Assembly: GCF_900112345.1 (NCBI RefSeq)
Contig: NZ_FOLB01000002.1
Location: 1 to 64,000, forward strand
Direction: 5' to 3'
DNA length: 64,000 nucleotides
DNA from: Nocardioides terrae
Lineage (GTDB): Bacteria; Actinomycetota; Actinomycetes; Propionibacteriales; Nocardioidaceae
The position numbers were made by a program, and so were the translations under genes. Below the pieces are notes generated by a model, which saw only the letters and a program-made list of their open reading frames with translations, made no database searches and was not told where the DNA came from. Below are positions 52,046 through 60,946 of this stretch, piece by piece; position 1 is the first letter of the stretch, and each line of letters starts with the position of its first letter.

Positions 52046-53179
52046 ATGAGCGGCGATCACGACCACGCGCATGACGCCGAACCCCGTGCCCGGTTCGTCT
52101 ACGACGAGTGGATGGAGAGCACCGGAGTCCCGATCCACACCGGCTACTTCATCTCCGACCTGCGCACCGTCGACCTCGGGTGGTGGGAGCAACGTCGGTG
52201 CAACACCGCCTTCGTCCAGCTCGAGGGCCAGGAGGGGGTCAGCGAGACCCGGATCACCGAGATCCCGCCGGGCGCCACGCTGCCGGCCTACAAGATCGGC
52301 ATCGACGAGATCGTCTATGTGTTGATGGGCAACGGCTCCACCCTCGTCACCGACGGAAACGACCACCAGGACGCCTTCGAGTGGTCGACCCGGGCCATGT
52401 TCCTCGTCCCGGCCAACACGACGCGCCGCTACCGCAACCTCGGCAACGAGCCGGTGCGGCTCGTCCACTACACCTACCTCCCGCTGGCGCTCTCCGTCGT
52501 CGCCGATCCGGCCTTCTTCCTCGACAACCCCTACCAGCTGCCGGCGCGGCACGCGGAGGGGACCGCCACCGATCCCTATTCAGCGGCGGTCACCTTCGAC
52601 GGCGGCCAGGGCTACCGCTGGATCAACGGCCAGCGGGGCGACGGCGTCCCCTACTGGTACGGCCGGCTCTTCCCCGACATGTCGGCATGGGACGACTTCG
52701 AGGACAACGACGAGCGCGGCATCGGCTCCAAGAGCGTGCGGTTGCAGTTCGCCGGCACCGACATGAGCGCCCACATGTCGATCTTCGAGCCGCGCACCTA
52801 CAAGAAGGGGCATCGTCACGGACCCGGCCGGGCGATCTTCATCCCCGGTGGCGAGGGCTACTCGGTGATGTGGCCCGAGGGCGGCGAGAAGGTCGTCATC
52901 CGCTGGCACGAGGGCTCGATGTTCGTGCCACCCAACCGCTGGTTCCACCAGCACTTCAACCTCGGCGAGAAGCCGGGTCGCTACCTCGCGATCCACCCGC
53001 CGATCCAGCTCCACGGCTACAGCGAGAAGGCGGTCAACAAGACCGACCAGATCGAGTACCACGCCGAGGACCCGGAGATCCGCGAGCTGTTCGAGAAGGA
53101 GCTCGCGGAGCGAGGCCTGACCTCCCTGATGGGCGACGACCTGTACGCCGCCCGCACCCGCGAAGGAAGTGTGGGCTGA
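52046..53179 (+). CDS. Bicupin protein 1
   Basis: A 377-residue protein with two cupin barrels. In the N-terminal barrel (about 60-150) the metal ligands look degraded (GATLPAYKIGIDEIVYVLMG has no His pair). The C-terminal barrel (about 230-330) keeps a metal motif: KKGHRHGPGRAIFIPGGEGY and WFHQHFNLG. Overall shape resembles gentisate 1,2-dioxygenase-like proteins, but sequence similarity is too general to assign ring cleavage. AAGGAGG is nine bases before the ATG. The stop overlaps the next start (TGATG). Confidence 0.78.
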   Translation: MSGDHDHAHDAEPRARFVYDEWMESTGVPIHTGYFISDLRTVDLGWWEQRRCNTAFVQLEGQEGVSETRITEIPPGATLPAYKIGIDEIVYVLMGNGSTLVTDGNDHQDAFEWSTRAMFLVPANTTRRYRNLGNEPVRLVHYTYLPLALSVVADPAFFLDNPYQLPARHAEGTATDPYSAAVTFDGGQGYRWINGQRGDGVPYWYGRLFPDMSAWDDFEDNDERGIGSKSVRLQFAGTDMSAHMSIFEPRTYKKGHRHGPGRAIFIPGGEGYSVMWPEGGEKVVIRWHEGSMFVPPNRWFHQHFNLGEKPGRYLAIHPPIQLHGYSEKAVNKTDQIEYHAEDPEIRELFEKELAERGLTSLMGDDLYAARTREGSVG

Positions 53180-54042
53180 TGAGCGTCGGACTGATCGGAC
53201 TGGGCGCGATGGGCCTGCCGATGTCGAAGAACATGGTGCTGCGCGGCCAGGACGTGGTCGGTCTCGACCTGGACCACGGACGGATGGCGATGGCCGAGCG
53301 GTCGGGCGTCAAGCCGGCCGACTCGCTGGCCGGCCTGATGGCCGCGTGCGAGGTCGTCGTCGCCTGCCTGCCCACCGACGAGTCGATGGTCGCCCTGGGC
53401 CGCGACCTCGCGACCCTCGCCCGGCCCGGCCAGCTGCTGATCGTCAGCGGCACCCACAGCCTCGCGGTCATGAAGACCCTCGACGACCTCATTCGGGCCG
53501 CGGGTGCGAGCGTCGTGGACGCGCCGGTCGTCTGGGGCGGGACCAACACCGAGGACGGCACGCTCGTCTCCCTGCTGGGCGGCACCGAGGCCGACGTCGA
53601 GAGGGCCCGTCCGGTCGCGCTGGGCTACAGCAAGGAGGTCGAGCACGTCGGCCCACTGGGCGCCGGCCAGATAGCCAAGGCCTGCAACAACTACCTGCAC
53701 TGGGTTCACTCGGTCTCCAACTTCGAGGCTCTCGCGCTCGCCAAGCGCTACGGCATCGACGCCGAGAAGATGCGCCACGTCTTGATGAAGTCCCCCGGCG
53801 ACAACCCGACCCTGCGCAACTTCGACCGCTACAACTTCACCTGGCACGAGAAGGACATGGACCTCGTCCTGGATCTCGCCCAGGACGGCGGGCTGATGAT
53901 GCCGATGGCCGCACAGACCGACCAGCTGGTCAAGTCGATCACCAGGGCCGAGGTCAAGAAGCTGCTCAGTGAAGACTCCGCCGTCTACCTCGGCCAGACG
54001 GTCACCGCCCGCGAGTCGGGCGGCGTCGGGGACCTGTCATGA
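53179..54042 (+). CDS. 3-hydroxyisobutyrate-dehydrogenase-family protein 1
   Basis: A 287-residue beta-hydroxyacid dehydrogenase. The NAD(P) loop GLIGLGAMGLPMSKNM is at the start; the substrate-binding segment is DAPVVWGGTNTEDGTL (usually DAPVSGG); the catalytic Lys region is GAGQIAKACNNYLHW. Trp-Gly-Gly-Thr in place of Ser-Gly-Gly suggests an unusual substrate. A second family member is encoded in the same run at 60024. Starts and stops overlap on both sides (TGATG and ATGA), so it is coupled to the two bicupins. Confidence 0.88.
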   Translation: MSVGLIGLGAMGLPMSKNMVLRGQDVVGLDLDHGRMAMAERSGVKPADSLAGLMAACEVVVACLPTDESMVALGRDLATLARPGQLLIVSGTHSLAVMKTLDDLIRAAGASVVDAPVVWGGTNTEDGTLVSLLGGTEADVERARPVALGYSKEVEHVGPLGAGQIAKACNNYLHWVHSVSNFEALALAKRYGIDAEKMRHVLMKSPGDNPTLRNFDRYNFTWHEKDMDLVLDLAQDGGLMMPMAAQTDQLVKSITRAEVKKLLSEDSAVYLGQTVTARESGGVGDLS

Positions 54043-55061
54043 CCGAGGCCGCTTCCGCCAGGCCGAGGAAGGTCCGAACCTTCGTCCGGGGCATGACCTC
54101 GGAGACCTACGGGCTCGACCAGCACCGTCTTCGCCAGCTCGCGCAGGACCGCGTCCGCGACTCCCAGGTGATCACCGATGACGGCAACGTCGCCCACTCG
54201 GGCAACTCCGCCACCTCGCACACCCGCTGGCGGGTCGCGCCGGGCGACGCGGAGTTCCTGACCCAGACCATCCAGATGCACTTCACCAACGTCGAGGGCC
54301 ACGGCGCGAACACTGGTCACGGCCACCAGAACGAGGCCGCCTTCTACATCCTCGAGGGCGCCGGCTACGAGATCCACGACGGCGAGCGCTACGACTGGGA
54401 GGCCGGCGACCTGGTCTACGTCCACACCGACTCCGTCCACCAGCACTTCAACCCGAACGACGAGGACGCACTCGCCCTGGTCGTGAAGGCGAAGAGCACC
54501 TGGATGTTCCTGGGGCTGATCCAGCAGGGCAACCCGCACGCTCTGCTCGAACCGGAGCGGTTCGGACCGCGCGAGGAGTGGGGCCGGATCTGGACACCCG
54601 GCGTGCTGGATCGTCACAAGCGCGTACGAACCGGCGAGGTCGCCTGGGAGGACGGGCCGATCGGCCGGATGCGCGTCCTCGCGTCCCAGGACGTCCCCGA
54701 GGGGCGCATCTTCAGCATCGACGCCTTCCAGCTCGAGATCGAGGCCGGCGGCCACTCGAGCCGCTACTGGAAGATGGCCGACGAGGTCTACTACGTCCTC
54801 GAGGGTGGCGGCTACGCGCTCCAGTGGGAGGTCGCCGCCGAGATCGACGACCGGTACTACGCGCACATCGCGCTCGAGCCGAAGCGCTTCGACCTGGCCA
54901 CCGACGACACCCTCTACGTGCCGCAGAACCACGTCTGCCAGCTCTTCGCCGCCGACGGAGCGCCGATGCGCCTCTTCAACGCGCAGAACCGGCTGTTCAA
55001 GCACCTCGGCTACGACGCCGTCCACGTGCTCGAGCCGGCCAGCTCCGCAGCCACCACCTGA
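54039..55061 (+). CDS. Bicupin protein 2, gentisate-dioxygenase-like
   Basis: A 340-residue bicupin. The N-terminal barrel has a complete metal-binding motif: GHGHQNEAAFYILEGAGYEI (His, His, Glu) and SVHQHFN (His), as in gentisate or salicylate 1,2-dioxygenases. The C-terminal barrel (about 215-320) has GGHSSRYWKMADEVYYVLEGGGYAL and NHVCQLF with fewer His. It may be the ring-cleaving or oxygen-using enzyme of the pathway, with bicupin 1 as partner. The ATG overlaps the preceding stop. A 54-bp gap follows before the thiolase-like gene, the longest in the run. Confidence 0.8.
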   Translation: MTEAASARPRKVRTFVRGMTSETYGLDQHRLRQLAQDRVRDSQVITDDGNVAHSGNSATSHTRWRVAPGDAEFLTQTIQMHFTNVEGHGANTGHGHQNEAAFYILEGAGYEIHDGERYDWEAGDLVYVHTDSVHQHFNPNDEDALALVVKAKSTWMFLGLIQQGNPHALLEPERFGPREEWGRIWTPGVLDRHKRVRTGEVAWEDGPIGRMRVLASQDVPEGRIFSIDAFQLEIEAGGHSSRYWKMADEVYYVLEGGGYALQWEVAAEIDDRYYAHIALEPKRFDLATDDTLYVPQNHVCQLFAADGAPMRLFNAQNRLFKHLGYDAVHVLEPASSAATT

Positions 55062-55115
55062 GCTCTGCTCACCACACCAGGCCCTACCGAGACAACTCTC
55101 ACGAAGGAGAACTGC

Positions 55116-56309
55116 ATGTCAGAACGCAACCGCATCGCCGTGGTCGGCCTCGGCGAGGTGCATCCCCCGCAGGGCATGAGCCAGCGCATGTCCGCTTCCG
55201 AGGCGGCCCGCCTGGCGATCGCCGACGCCGGCCTTCAGACCAGCGACATCGACGGCGCCATCGACCTGCGCCGCACCGGTGGCGGCGGCGACCGCGCCAG
55301 CTACAGCGACACCTTCACCCGCTTCGGTGGCATCACCAACGCGCAGTTCTACTTCACGATCGGCCGCGGTGGCGCCCTCGCCGGGCTGGCCACCGCCGCC
55401 GCCACCGGCTTCCTCGACCGCGGGCTGGCGAAGTACGTCCTCTGCGTCGCGGCCGTCGACGACTGGTCGAAGGCCGAGGAGTCGAAGAAGCACGGCCACC
55501 GCGGCATGTCTCACGCCGAGAAGGAGGGCTACTGGGGCAAGGCGCTGGGCGACCTGCGCGCGGCCAGCCACCACTCCTGGATGGCGGCCCGCCACATGGC
55601 GGAGTACGGCACCACCAGCGAGCAGCTCGGTGCGATCTCCGTCGCGCAGCGCCAGTGGGCCTGCCTCAACCCGACGGCCAGGATGTATGGCCGGCCGATC
55701 ACCATCGAGGACCACCAGAGCTCCCCGTGGGTCGTCGAGCCCTACCACCGCCTCGACTGCAGCCTCATCTCCGACGGCGCGATCGCGTTCATCCTCACCA
55801 CCGAGGACCGCGCCAAGGACCTCAAGCAGCAGCCGATCTACGTCTCGGGCCAGGGCTTCGGCGAGGTCAACGACGGACTGTGGTGGGAGAAGAAGAACCT
55901 CACCCACATGGCCGTCCCCAAGGCGCGAGACCTGGCCTTCGCGCAGGCCGGCATCACCCTCGACGACATCGACACGGCGCAGCTCTACGACTGCTTCACC
56001 GGTGAGGTCCTCCTCCAGCTCGAGGACTACGGCTGGGCGGAGAAGGGCGGCGGCGGCAAGTTCGTCGCCTCGGGCGCCACCGCTCCGGGCGGTGACGGCA
56101 TCCCGGTCAACACCGGCGGTGGCCTGCTCTCCAACTGGCACCTCGGTGACGCGGTCGGCTTCGCCGAGGCCGTCACGCAGCTGCGCGGCCACGCCGGCGA
56201 GCGCCAGGTCAAGGACGCCAAGATCGCCCTGTCCACCGGGCACGGCGGCGAGCTCGTCTCGCCCTCGATGTGCTCGATCCACACCACCACGATCCTCACC
56301 GCGGAGTGA
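55116..56309 (+). CDS. Thiolase-like acyl-CoA enzyme without the usual nucleophile Cys (Ltp/SCP-x type)
   Basis: A 397-residue thiolase-superfamily protein. It starts RIAVVGLGEVHPP and has SWMAARHMAEYGTTSEQLGAISV and ISDGAIAFILTTEDRA as in SCP-x thiolases. Where thiolases carry the acyl-accepting Cys, the segment reads FYFTIGRGGALAG; the GHP region is NTGGGLLSNWHLGDAVG. The Cys loss and the adjacent DUF35 gene recall the Ltp2-ChsH2 retro-aldolases of steroid side-chain breakdown. It may cleave or form a C-C bond of an acyl-CoA without thiolysis. AAGGAG lies 8 nt before the ATG. Confidence 0.83.
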   Translation: MSERNRIAVVGLGEVHPPQGMSQRMSASEAARLAIADAGLQTSDIDGAIDLRRTGGGGDRASYSDTFTRFGGITNAQFYFTIGRGGALAGLATAAATGFLDRGLAKYVLCVAAVDDWSKAEESKKHGHRGMSHAEKEGYWGKALGDLRAASHHSWMAARHMAEYGTTSEQLGAISVAQRQWACLNPTARMYGRPITIEDHQSSPWVVEPYHRLDCSLISDGAIAFILTTEDRAKDLKQQPIYVSGQGFGEVNDGLWWEKKNLTHMAVPKARDLAFAQAGITLDDIDTAQLYDCFTGEVLLQLEDYGWAEKGGGGKFVASGATAPGGDGIPVNTGGGLLSNWHLGDAVGFAEAVTQLRGHAGERQVKDAKIALSTGHGGELVSPSMCSIHTTTILTAE

Positions 56310-56311
56310 CC

Positions 56312-56758
56312 ATGACCAACGAGACCGTGACGCCCTGGAACAAGCCCCGGCCCAACATCGACACCGACAGTGAAGAGTTCTGGGAGGGACTCAAGCGCCA
56401 CGAGCTGCTGCTGTGGACCTGCAAGGAGTGCAACGCGTCGTACTGGCCGAAGAGCTTCTGCATCAACCACGACAACGAGCCCTTCGCGGCGAACTGCGAG
56501 TGGAAGGCGTCCAGCGGCTACGGCCGGATCTACTCGATGAACCGGCATGAGTACGCCTTCCACGCCGGCTTCAAGGAGGACGTGCCCTACTTCTACGCGC
56601 TGGTCGAGCTCGACGAGGGTCCCGTGATCAGCTCGACGATCGTGGGCGAGCAGCCCACCGACCCGATCAGGGACATCGGTCGGCGCGTGAGGATCGTCTT
56701 CGAGGACCACCCCGACGCCGGCTTCACCCTCCCCCGGTGGGAACTGGTCAGCGAGTGA
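56312..56758 (+). CDS. DUF35 OB-fold/zinc-ribbon partner of the thiolase-like protein
   Basis: A 148-residue protein with an N-terminal helix, a rubredoxin-like zinc ribbon (LLLWTCKECNASYWPKSFC) and an OB-fold with GYGRIYSMNRHEYAFHAGF and YFYALVELDEGPVISS. DUF35 proteins bind thiolase-like enzymes and gate acyl-CoA access. Only 2 bp separate it from the thiolase-like gene and 2 bp from the next gene, so a complex made in fixed ratio is likely. Confidence 0.9.
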   Translation: MTNETVTPWNKPRPNIDTDSEEFWEGLKRHELLLWTCKECNASYWPKSFCINHDNEPFAANCEWKASSGYGRIYSMNRHEYAFHAGFKEDVPYFYALVELDEGPVISSTIVGEQPTDPIRDIGRRVRIVFEDHPDAGFTLPRWELVSE

Positions 56759-56760
56759 CC

Positions 56761-57849
56761 ATGTCCCTCCAGACGCACGAGGCCGCCCCGATCTCCGACG
56801 TCCGAGTACGTCACGTGGTGATGCCCAAGGAGGACCCCACCTGGCGGTTCGCCCTGGGCGCTCGTGCCGACTCCGTCGGCGTCCTCCTCGAGATGGAGGA
56901 CGCCGACGGTGTGGTCGGCCTGGGCTACGCCTCCGAGGTGCCGCACCTCGGCTACGACATCGATGTGCTCGAGGCGGTGGTGCGTGCGCGCACCGCCGTC
57001 GCACGCCAAGCTCCGGCCCTGGACCGTCAGGCCCTGGTCGGCTCCCCGTGGCAGCAGTCATTGCCCGCACCGGTCCGCTCGCTGTTCGACATGGCGTGGC
57101 ACGACCTGGTCGCGAAGAAGGCGGGCGTCCCGCTCTACCGCCTGCTGGGCGGAAGGTCCGGCGTGACGCTGCGGGTGAACCGGATCCTTGCGCTCAAAAC
57201 ACCCGACGAGATGGCCGCGGTCGCGGCCGGGCTCGCTGCCGAGGGCTACGACCACTTCAAGATCAAGATCGAGTGCAGGCCGATGGCTCTCGACATCGCC
57301 CGGATCCGGGCGATCCGCGAGGCCGTCGGACCAGGCGCGGTCATGACCATCGACGCCAATCAGAGCTACACCGCCAAGGAGGCGGTCATCCTTGGCGAGG
57401 CGATCGCCGACACCGGCGTCCAGGTCTTCGAGCAGCCGGTCCCCCGCGGCGACATCGCGGGCCTGAGGTGGGTCCGGACGCGGTCCAACCTGACCATCGA
57501 GGCCGACGAGTCCGCCGACTCACTCGAGTCGGTCGCTGCAATGCTCAAGGCGGAGGCTGTCGACGCGGTCTCGCTCAAGCTCAGCAAGCTCGGCGGCATC
57601 GACGCGTTGATGATCGCCGCCAACCTGTGCGCAGCCCAAGGCGTCGGTGCCCGCATCGGAGCGCACGTCGGCAGCCGGATCATGAACGCGGCCGCCCTGC
57701 ACGCGGCCTCCGCGCTGCCGCACATCGAGCCCTTCGCCGAGCTCGGCGAGTTCGCCCGTCTGACCAACGACGTCGCCCGAGGACTGGAGGTCGTCGACGG
57801 TGGCATCGCCGTTCCGACCCGCCCCGGCCTGGGCGTCTCGCTGGTCTGA
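56761..57849 (+). CDS. Enolase-superfamily enzyme, muconate-lactonizing/mandelate-racemase type
   Basis: A 362-residue enzyme with the N-terminal capping domain and a TIM barrel. The active-site bases and metal ligands are visible: the KxK motif in FKIKIE, Asp in TIDANQSY, Glu in VFEQPV, Asp/Glu in EADESAD and the second base Lys in VSLKLSKLGG. That set is the muconate-lactonizing subgroup, which includes cycloisomerases, o-succinylbenzoate synthases and N-acylamino acid or dipeptide epimerases. In this setting a lactonisation or epimerisation of a ring-derived acid is plausible. The ATG is 2 bp after the DUF35 stop. Confidence 0.9.
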   Translation: MSLQTHEAAPISDVRVRHVVMPKEDPTWRFALGARADSVGVLLEMEDADGVVGLGYASEVPHLGYDIDVLEAVVRARTAVARQAPALDRQALVGSPWQQSLPAPVRSLFDMAWHDLVAKKAGVPLYRLLGGRSGVTLRVNRILALKTPDEMAAVAAGLAAEGYDHFKIKIECRPMALDIARIRAIREAVGPGAVMTIDANQSYTAKEAVILGEAIADTGVQVFEQPVPRGDIAGLRWVRTRSNLTIEADESADSLESVAAMLKAEAVDAVSLKLSKLGGIDALMIAANLCAAQGVGARIGAHVGSRIMNAAALHAASALPHIEPFAELGEFARLTNDVARGLEVVDGGIAVPTRPGLGVSLV

Positions 57850-57878
57850 GGCGCCCCACCAACATGAGAGGGATCTCC

Positions 57879-60011
57879 GTGACCACCACCCAGCACCCGG
57901 ACCCGATGGCGCTCTTCGACGTGAGCAGCGCTGCCGTCGTCGGGGCCTCCCCTGGCAAGCACTACAGCAGCAGCGTGCTCGGCAACCTGCGCAGCTTCGG
58001 GCTGCCGATCGAGAAGGTCTGGGCCGTCAACCCGAAGTACGACGAGATCGAGGGCCACGCCTGCTACAGCGGGCTGGACGCGCTTCCGGAGAAGCCGTCC
58101 CTCGTGGTCTCCCTGGTCGGCGTCGACCGGGTCGACGCCGTCCTCGACGACGCGATCGCGGCCGGGGTGAAGGCGATGCTGGTCATTGCCGACGGCTACG
58201 GCGAGATGGGCGCCGAGGGGACAGCCCGGCAAGCGGCGCTGGCGGCCAAGGCGCGGGCGAACGGCGTCACCCTGCTGGGCCCGAACAGCCTGGGATACGT
58301 CGCCCCTTCGCGTCACGTCGCGGCGTGGGTCGGCGGCAAGGTCCCGGCCCGGCTCCGCCCCGGCCGGGTCTCCCTGGCCTTCCAGTCCAGCGGCATGCTG
58401 AACCTGGTGCTCAACCAGGTCGCCAACCGCAAGATCGGCCTCGCCGCGGCCGTCTCCGTCGGCAACGAGGCCGTCCTGGACCTGGCCGACTTCATCCGTG
58501 CCTTCGCCGAGGACCCGGAGACCGACGTGCTCGGCGTCGTCCTGGAGAGCACGTCCCGTCCACGACCGCTGGCCCAGGCGCTGCTCCACGCCACCGTCGC
58601 AGGGAAGACCGTCGTGGTCCTCTCGATCGGCAAGTCCGAGCGCGGCATGAAGAACGTTGCCTCGCACGCCGGCCGGATGGCGACCTCCGGCCGGGTCTGG
58701 TCCGCGCTCTTCCGCCAGACCGGTGCCCTCATCGTCGACGACCTGACCGACTTCATGGAGACCGTGGCGCTCGCCGCGGGGATCCCGGCGGAGGCGCGTG
58801 GCGCCGGTCTGGCCCTGGCGACCATCTCCGGGGGCGACTGCGGCCTGCTCAGCGACCTGGCGGAAGGCTACGGCCTGGAACTCGCCGAGGTCACCCCCCA
58901 GACCCAGGCCACCCTCGACCAGCAGCTCTCGCGCACCGACATCCTGGCCAACCCCCTCGATGTTCGGAACACGCGCACCTCCGCCCCGGACGTCTTCTGG
59001 GCCAGCCTCGCCGCACTCGCCGCGGACCCGAATGTCGACACGGTCGCACTACGGCTCAACCTGGCCCTGGCGCCGAGCGAGCAGCACGAGGAGATGTATC
59101 GCGCCGTTGCGGCGCATATCCGCGCCAACGGGGCCACGTGTGTCTTCCTCTCGCGGGTCACCGAGACGTCCTCGGACCGTTGGTTCGACCTGTTCGAGGA
59201 GCTCGGCACGCCGTACCTCACCTCCTACGACGGTGCCCTCAAGGCCTTCGCCAACCTGCAGAGGCACCGCCGCGACGAGCGCTTCGTGGTCGACGACGCG
59301 TCCTTCACCGCCATGCCGGACGAGGTCACCGACCTCGCGGAGACAGAGGTGCTCTCCTACGCCGACACGATGGCGTGGGTGGAGCGGTCGAAGGTGCCGT
59401 TCACCAAGACCGTGCAGGCGGCCGACACCGACGCCGCGCTCGCCGCCGCCGACGACATGCACTTTCCGCTGGTCGCCAAGGGCATCGTCCCCGGCGTCGT
59501 CCACAAGAGCGACCTCAAGCTCGTCGAGCTCCACATCGCTGACCGTCAGGACCTCGCCGAGCGCGTCGCGGCGCTGTTCGACCGGATGGCCGACATCTCG
59601 ACCACGCCGGGCTCCGACGCCCCCGCGGTCGAGATCCAGGAGATGGCCTCGGGCGGCTCGGAGTTCTTCATCGGCATGCACTCCGACCCGATCCTGGGCC
59701 GGATCGTGTCCTTCGGGCTGGGTGGCATCTTTCTCGAGGTCCTCAAGGACGTCGTGTACGCCGTCCCACCGATCTCCGCAGCCCAGGCCGGCGAGATGCT
59801 CCGGCTGCTCAACGGCTGGGAGCTGCTCGACGGCGCCCGCGGCCAGGAGCCGCGCGACGTCGCGGCCCTCGCCGAGACGATCGCCTCCGTGTCGGCCTCG
59901 GTCGCGGAGCCGGACTCGACCATCGCCAGCTTCGACCTCAACCCGGTGCTCGTCATGCCCGCCGGCAGCGGCGTGCTCGCTGTCGACGCGCTCGTCGAGC
60001 AGACCATCTGA
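57879..60011 (+). CDS. ADP-forming acyl-CoA ligase (acetate-CoA ligase family, fused subunits)
   Basis: A 710-residue protein: CoA-binding domain (about 5-130, LFDVSSAAVVGASPGKHYSS), ligase-CoA domain with ASHAGRMATSGRV, where the His matches the phosphohistidine of SHTG motifs, a second ligase domain, and a C-terminal ATP-grasp part from about residue 490 (FPLVAKGIVPGVVHKSDL). It makes acyl-CoA from an acid, CoA and ATP, or gains ATP in reverse. The GTG at 57879 is preceded by GAGAGGG at a good distance; an ATG at 57864 is a weaker choice. It would activate a pathway acid or conserve the thioester energy released by the thiolase-like step. Confidence 0.9.
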   Translation: MTTTQHPDPMALFDVSSAAVVGASPGKHYSSSVLGNLRSFGLPIEKVWAVNPKYDEIEGHACYSGLDALPEKPSLVVSLVGVDRVDAVLDDAIAAGVKAMLVIADGYGEMGAEGTARQAALAAKARANGVTLLGPNSLGYVAPSRHVAAWVGGKVPARLRPGRVSLAFQSSGMLNLVLNQVANRKIGLAAAVSVGNEAVLDLADFIRAFAEDPETDVLGVVLESTSRPRPLAQALLHATVAGKTVVVLSIGKSERGMKNVASHAGRMATSGRVWSALFRQTGALIVDDLTDFMETVALAAGIPAEARGAGLALATISGGDCGLLSDLAEGYGLELAEVTPQTQATLDQQLSRTDILANPLDVRNTRTSAPDVFWASLAALAADPNVDTVALRLNLALAPSEQHEEMYRAVAAHIRANGATCVFLSRVTETSSDRWFDLFEELGTPYLTSYDGALKAFANLQRHRRDERFVVDDASFTAMPDEVTDLAETEVLSYADTMAWVERSKVPFTKTVQAADTDAALAAADDMHFPLVAKGIVPGVVHKSDLKLVELHIADRQDLAERVAALFDRMADISTTPGSDAPAVEIQEMASGGSEFFIGMHSDPILGRIVSFGLGGIFLEVLKDVVYAVPPISAAQAGEMLRLLNGWELLDGARGQEPRDVAALAETIASVSASVAEPDSTIASFDLNPVLVMPAGSGVLAVDALVEQTI

Positions 60012-60023
60012 CCAGGAGAAGAC

Positions 60024-60875
60024 ATGACCATCACCACCGCCGACAAGGTCGGCATCGTCGGACTCGGGGCCATGGGTCTGCCGATCGTGAAGTACCTGAC
60101 CGAAGCCGGCTTCACGGTCCTGTGCCGCGACCTGTCCCAGGAGGCCCTCGACCAGGCCAGCGCGCTCGGCGGCATCTCCGTCTCGACGGCCGCCGAGCTG
60201 GCGCCGTGCCGCGCCCTGCTCGTCTTCGTCCCCACCGACGAGGACGTGGCCTCGGTGGCCAAGGAGTTCGCCGCCGTCGCCGAACCGGGCGCCATCTTCG
60301 TCATCCACGCCTCGGTTCGCACCCAGACCTGCAAGGACCTGACGGCCGAGCTCGCCCCCGCCGGGATCAAGGTCGTCGACGCGGCCCTCACCGGCGGTGT
60401 CCGCGGCGCGCGGGACGGCGAGATCAACCTGATGGTCGGCGGCGAGGCCGAGGACGTCGCCGCCCTCGCTCCGGTCTTCGCCCCGTGGACCAGCCACGTC
60501 AACCACCTCGGCCCGTCCGGCAACGGCCAGATCGGCAAGACGGTCAACAACATGATCCACTGGGGCGAGATCGTGACGATCATCGAGGCGCTCTCCCTGG
60601 GCCTGGAGCTGGGCATCAGCCCGGAGCAGATGCGCCCCGCGCTCGCCAACGGGCCAACCGACAGCCGGACCCTGCACGACCTCGAGGACATGCGGTTCAC
60701 GTGGTACGAGAAGGACACCGACAACGCGCTCGCGATGGCCGACCAGATCGACCGGACGCTCTACTTCACCCCCATCGTCCGGGAGTTCATGCGCGGCATC
60801 AACGTCGAGAACGTCGCCGCACTCCTCGGCGGCAAGGACGTCGTGGAGCTCCGCGAGCTGCTGCTCGAGGACTGA
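60024..60875 (+). CDS. 3-hydroxyisobutyrate-dehydrogenase-family protein 2
   Basis: A 283-residue beta-hydroxyacid dehydrogenase. GIVGLGAMGLPIVKYL is the cofactor loop, VVDAALTGGVRGARDGEI the substrate loop (ALTGG instead of APVSGG) and GNGQIGKTVNNMIHW the catalytic Lys segment. It differs clearly from protein 1 at 53179, including in the substrate loop, so the two likely act on different intermediates. It is the last gene of the plus-strand run, with AGGAG nine bases before its ATG, and is followed by a hairpin. Confidence 0.88.
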   Translation: MTITTADKVGIVGLGAMGLPIVKYLTEAGFTVLCRDLSQEALDQASALGGISVSTAAELAPCRALLVFVPTDEDVASVAKEFAAVAEPGAIFVIHASVRTQTCKDLTAELAPAGIKVVDAALTGGVRGARDGEINLMVGGEAEDVAALAPVFAPWTSHVNHLGPSGNGQIGKTVNNMIHWGEIVTIIEALSLGLELGISPEQMRPALANGPTDSRTLHDLEDMRFTWYEKDTDNALAMADQIDRTLYFTPIVREFMRGINVENVAALLGGKDVVELRELLLED

Positions 60876-60893
60876 TCACCGTGCGTACGGCAG

Positions 60894-60931
60894 GAGCGTG
60901 CCACCTTCGACATTCCGGATGCGGCACGCTC
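60894..60931. terminator. Hairpin between the catabolic operon and the IclR gene
   Basis: A 9-bp stem GAGCGTGCC/GGCACGCTC with a 20-nt loop, 18 bp after the last operon stop and 15 bp before the IclR stop. It probably acts as terminator in one or both directions. Confidence 0.55.
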
Positions 60932-60946
60932 GTCCGTGCGGCGCCG

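Noticed and set aside
55119..56282. Antisense 387-codon frame over the thiolase-like gene
   Set aside because: Composition is typical of a GC-rich complement, without motifs, and the plus-strand gene is clearly coding.
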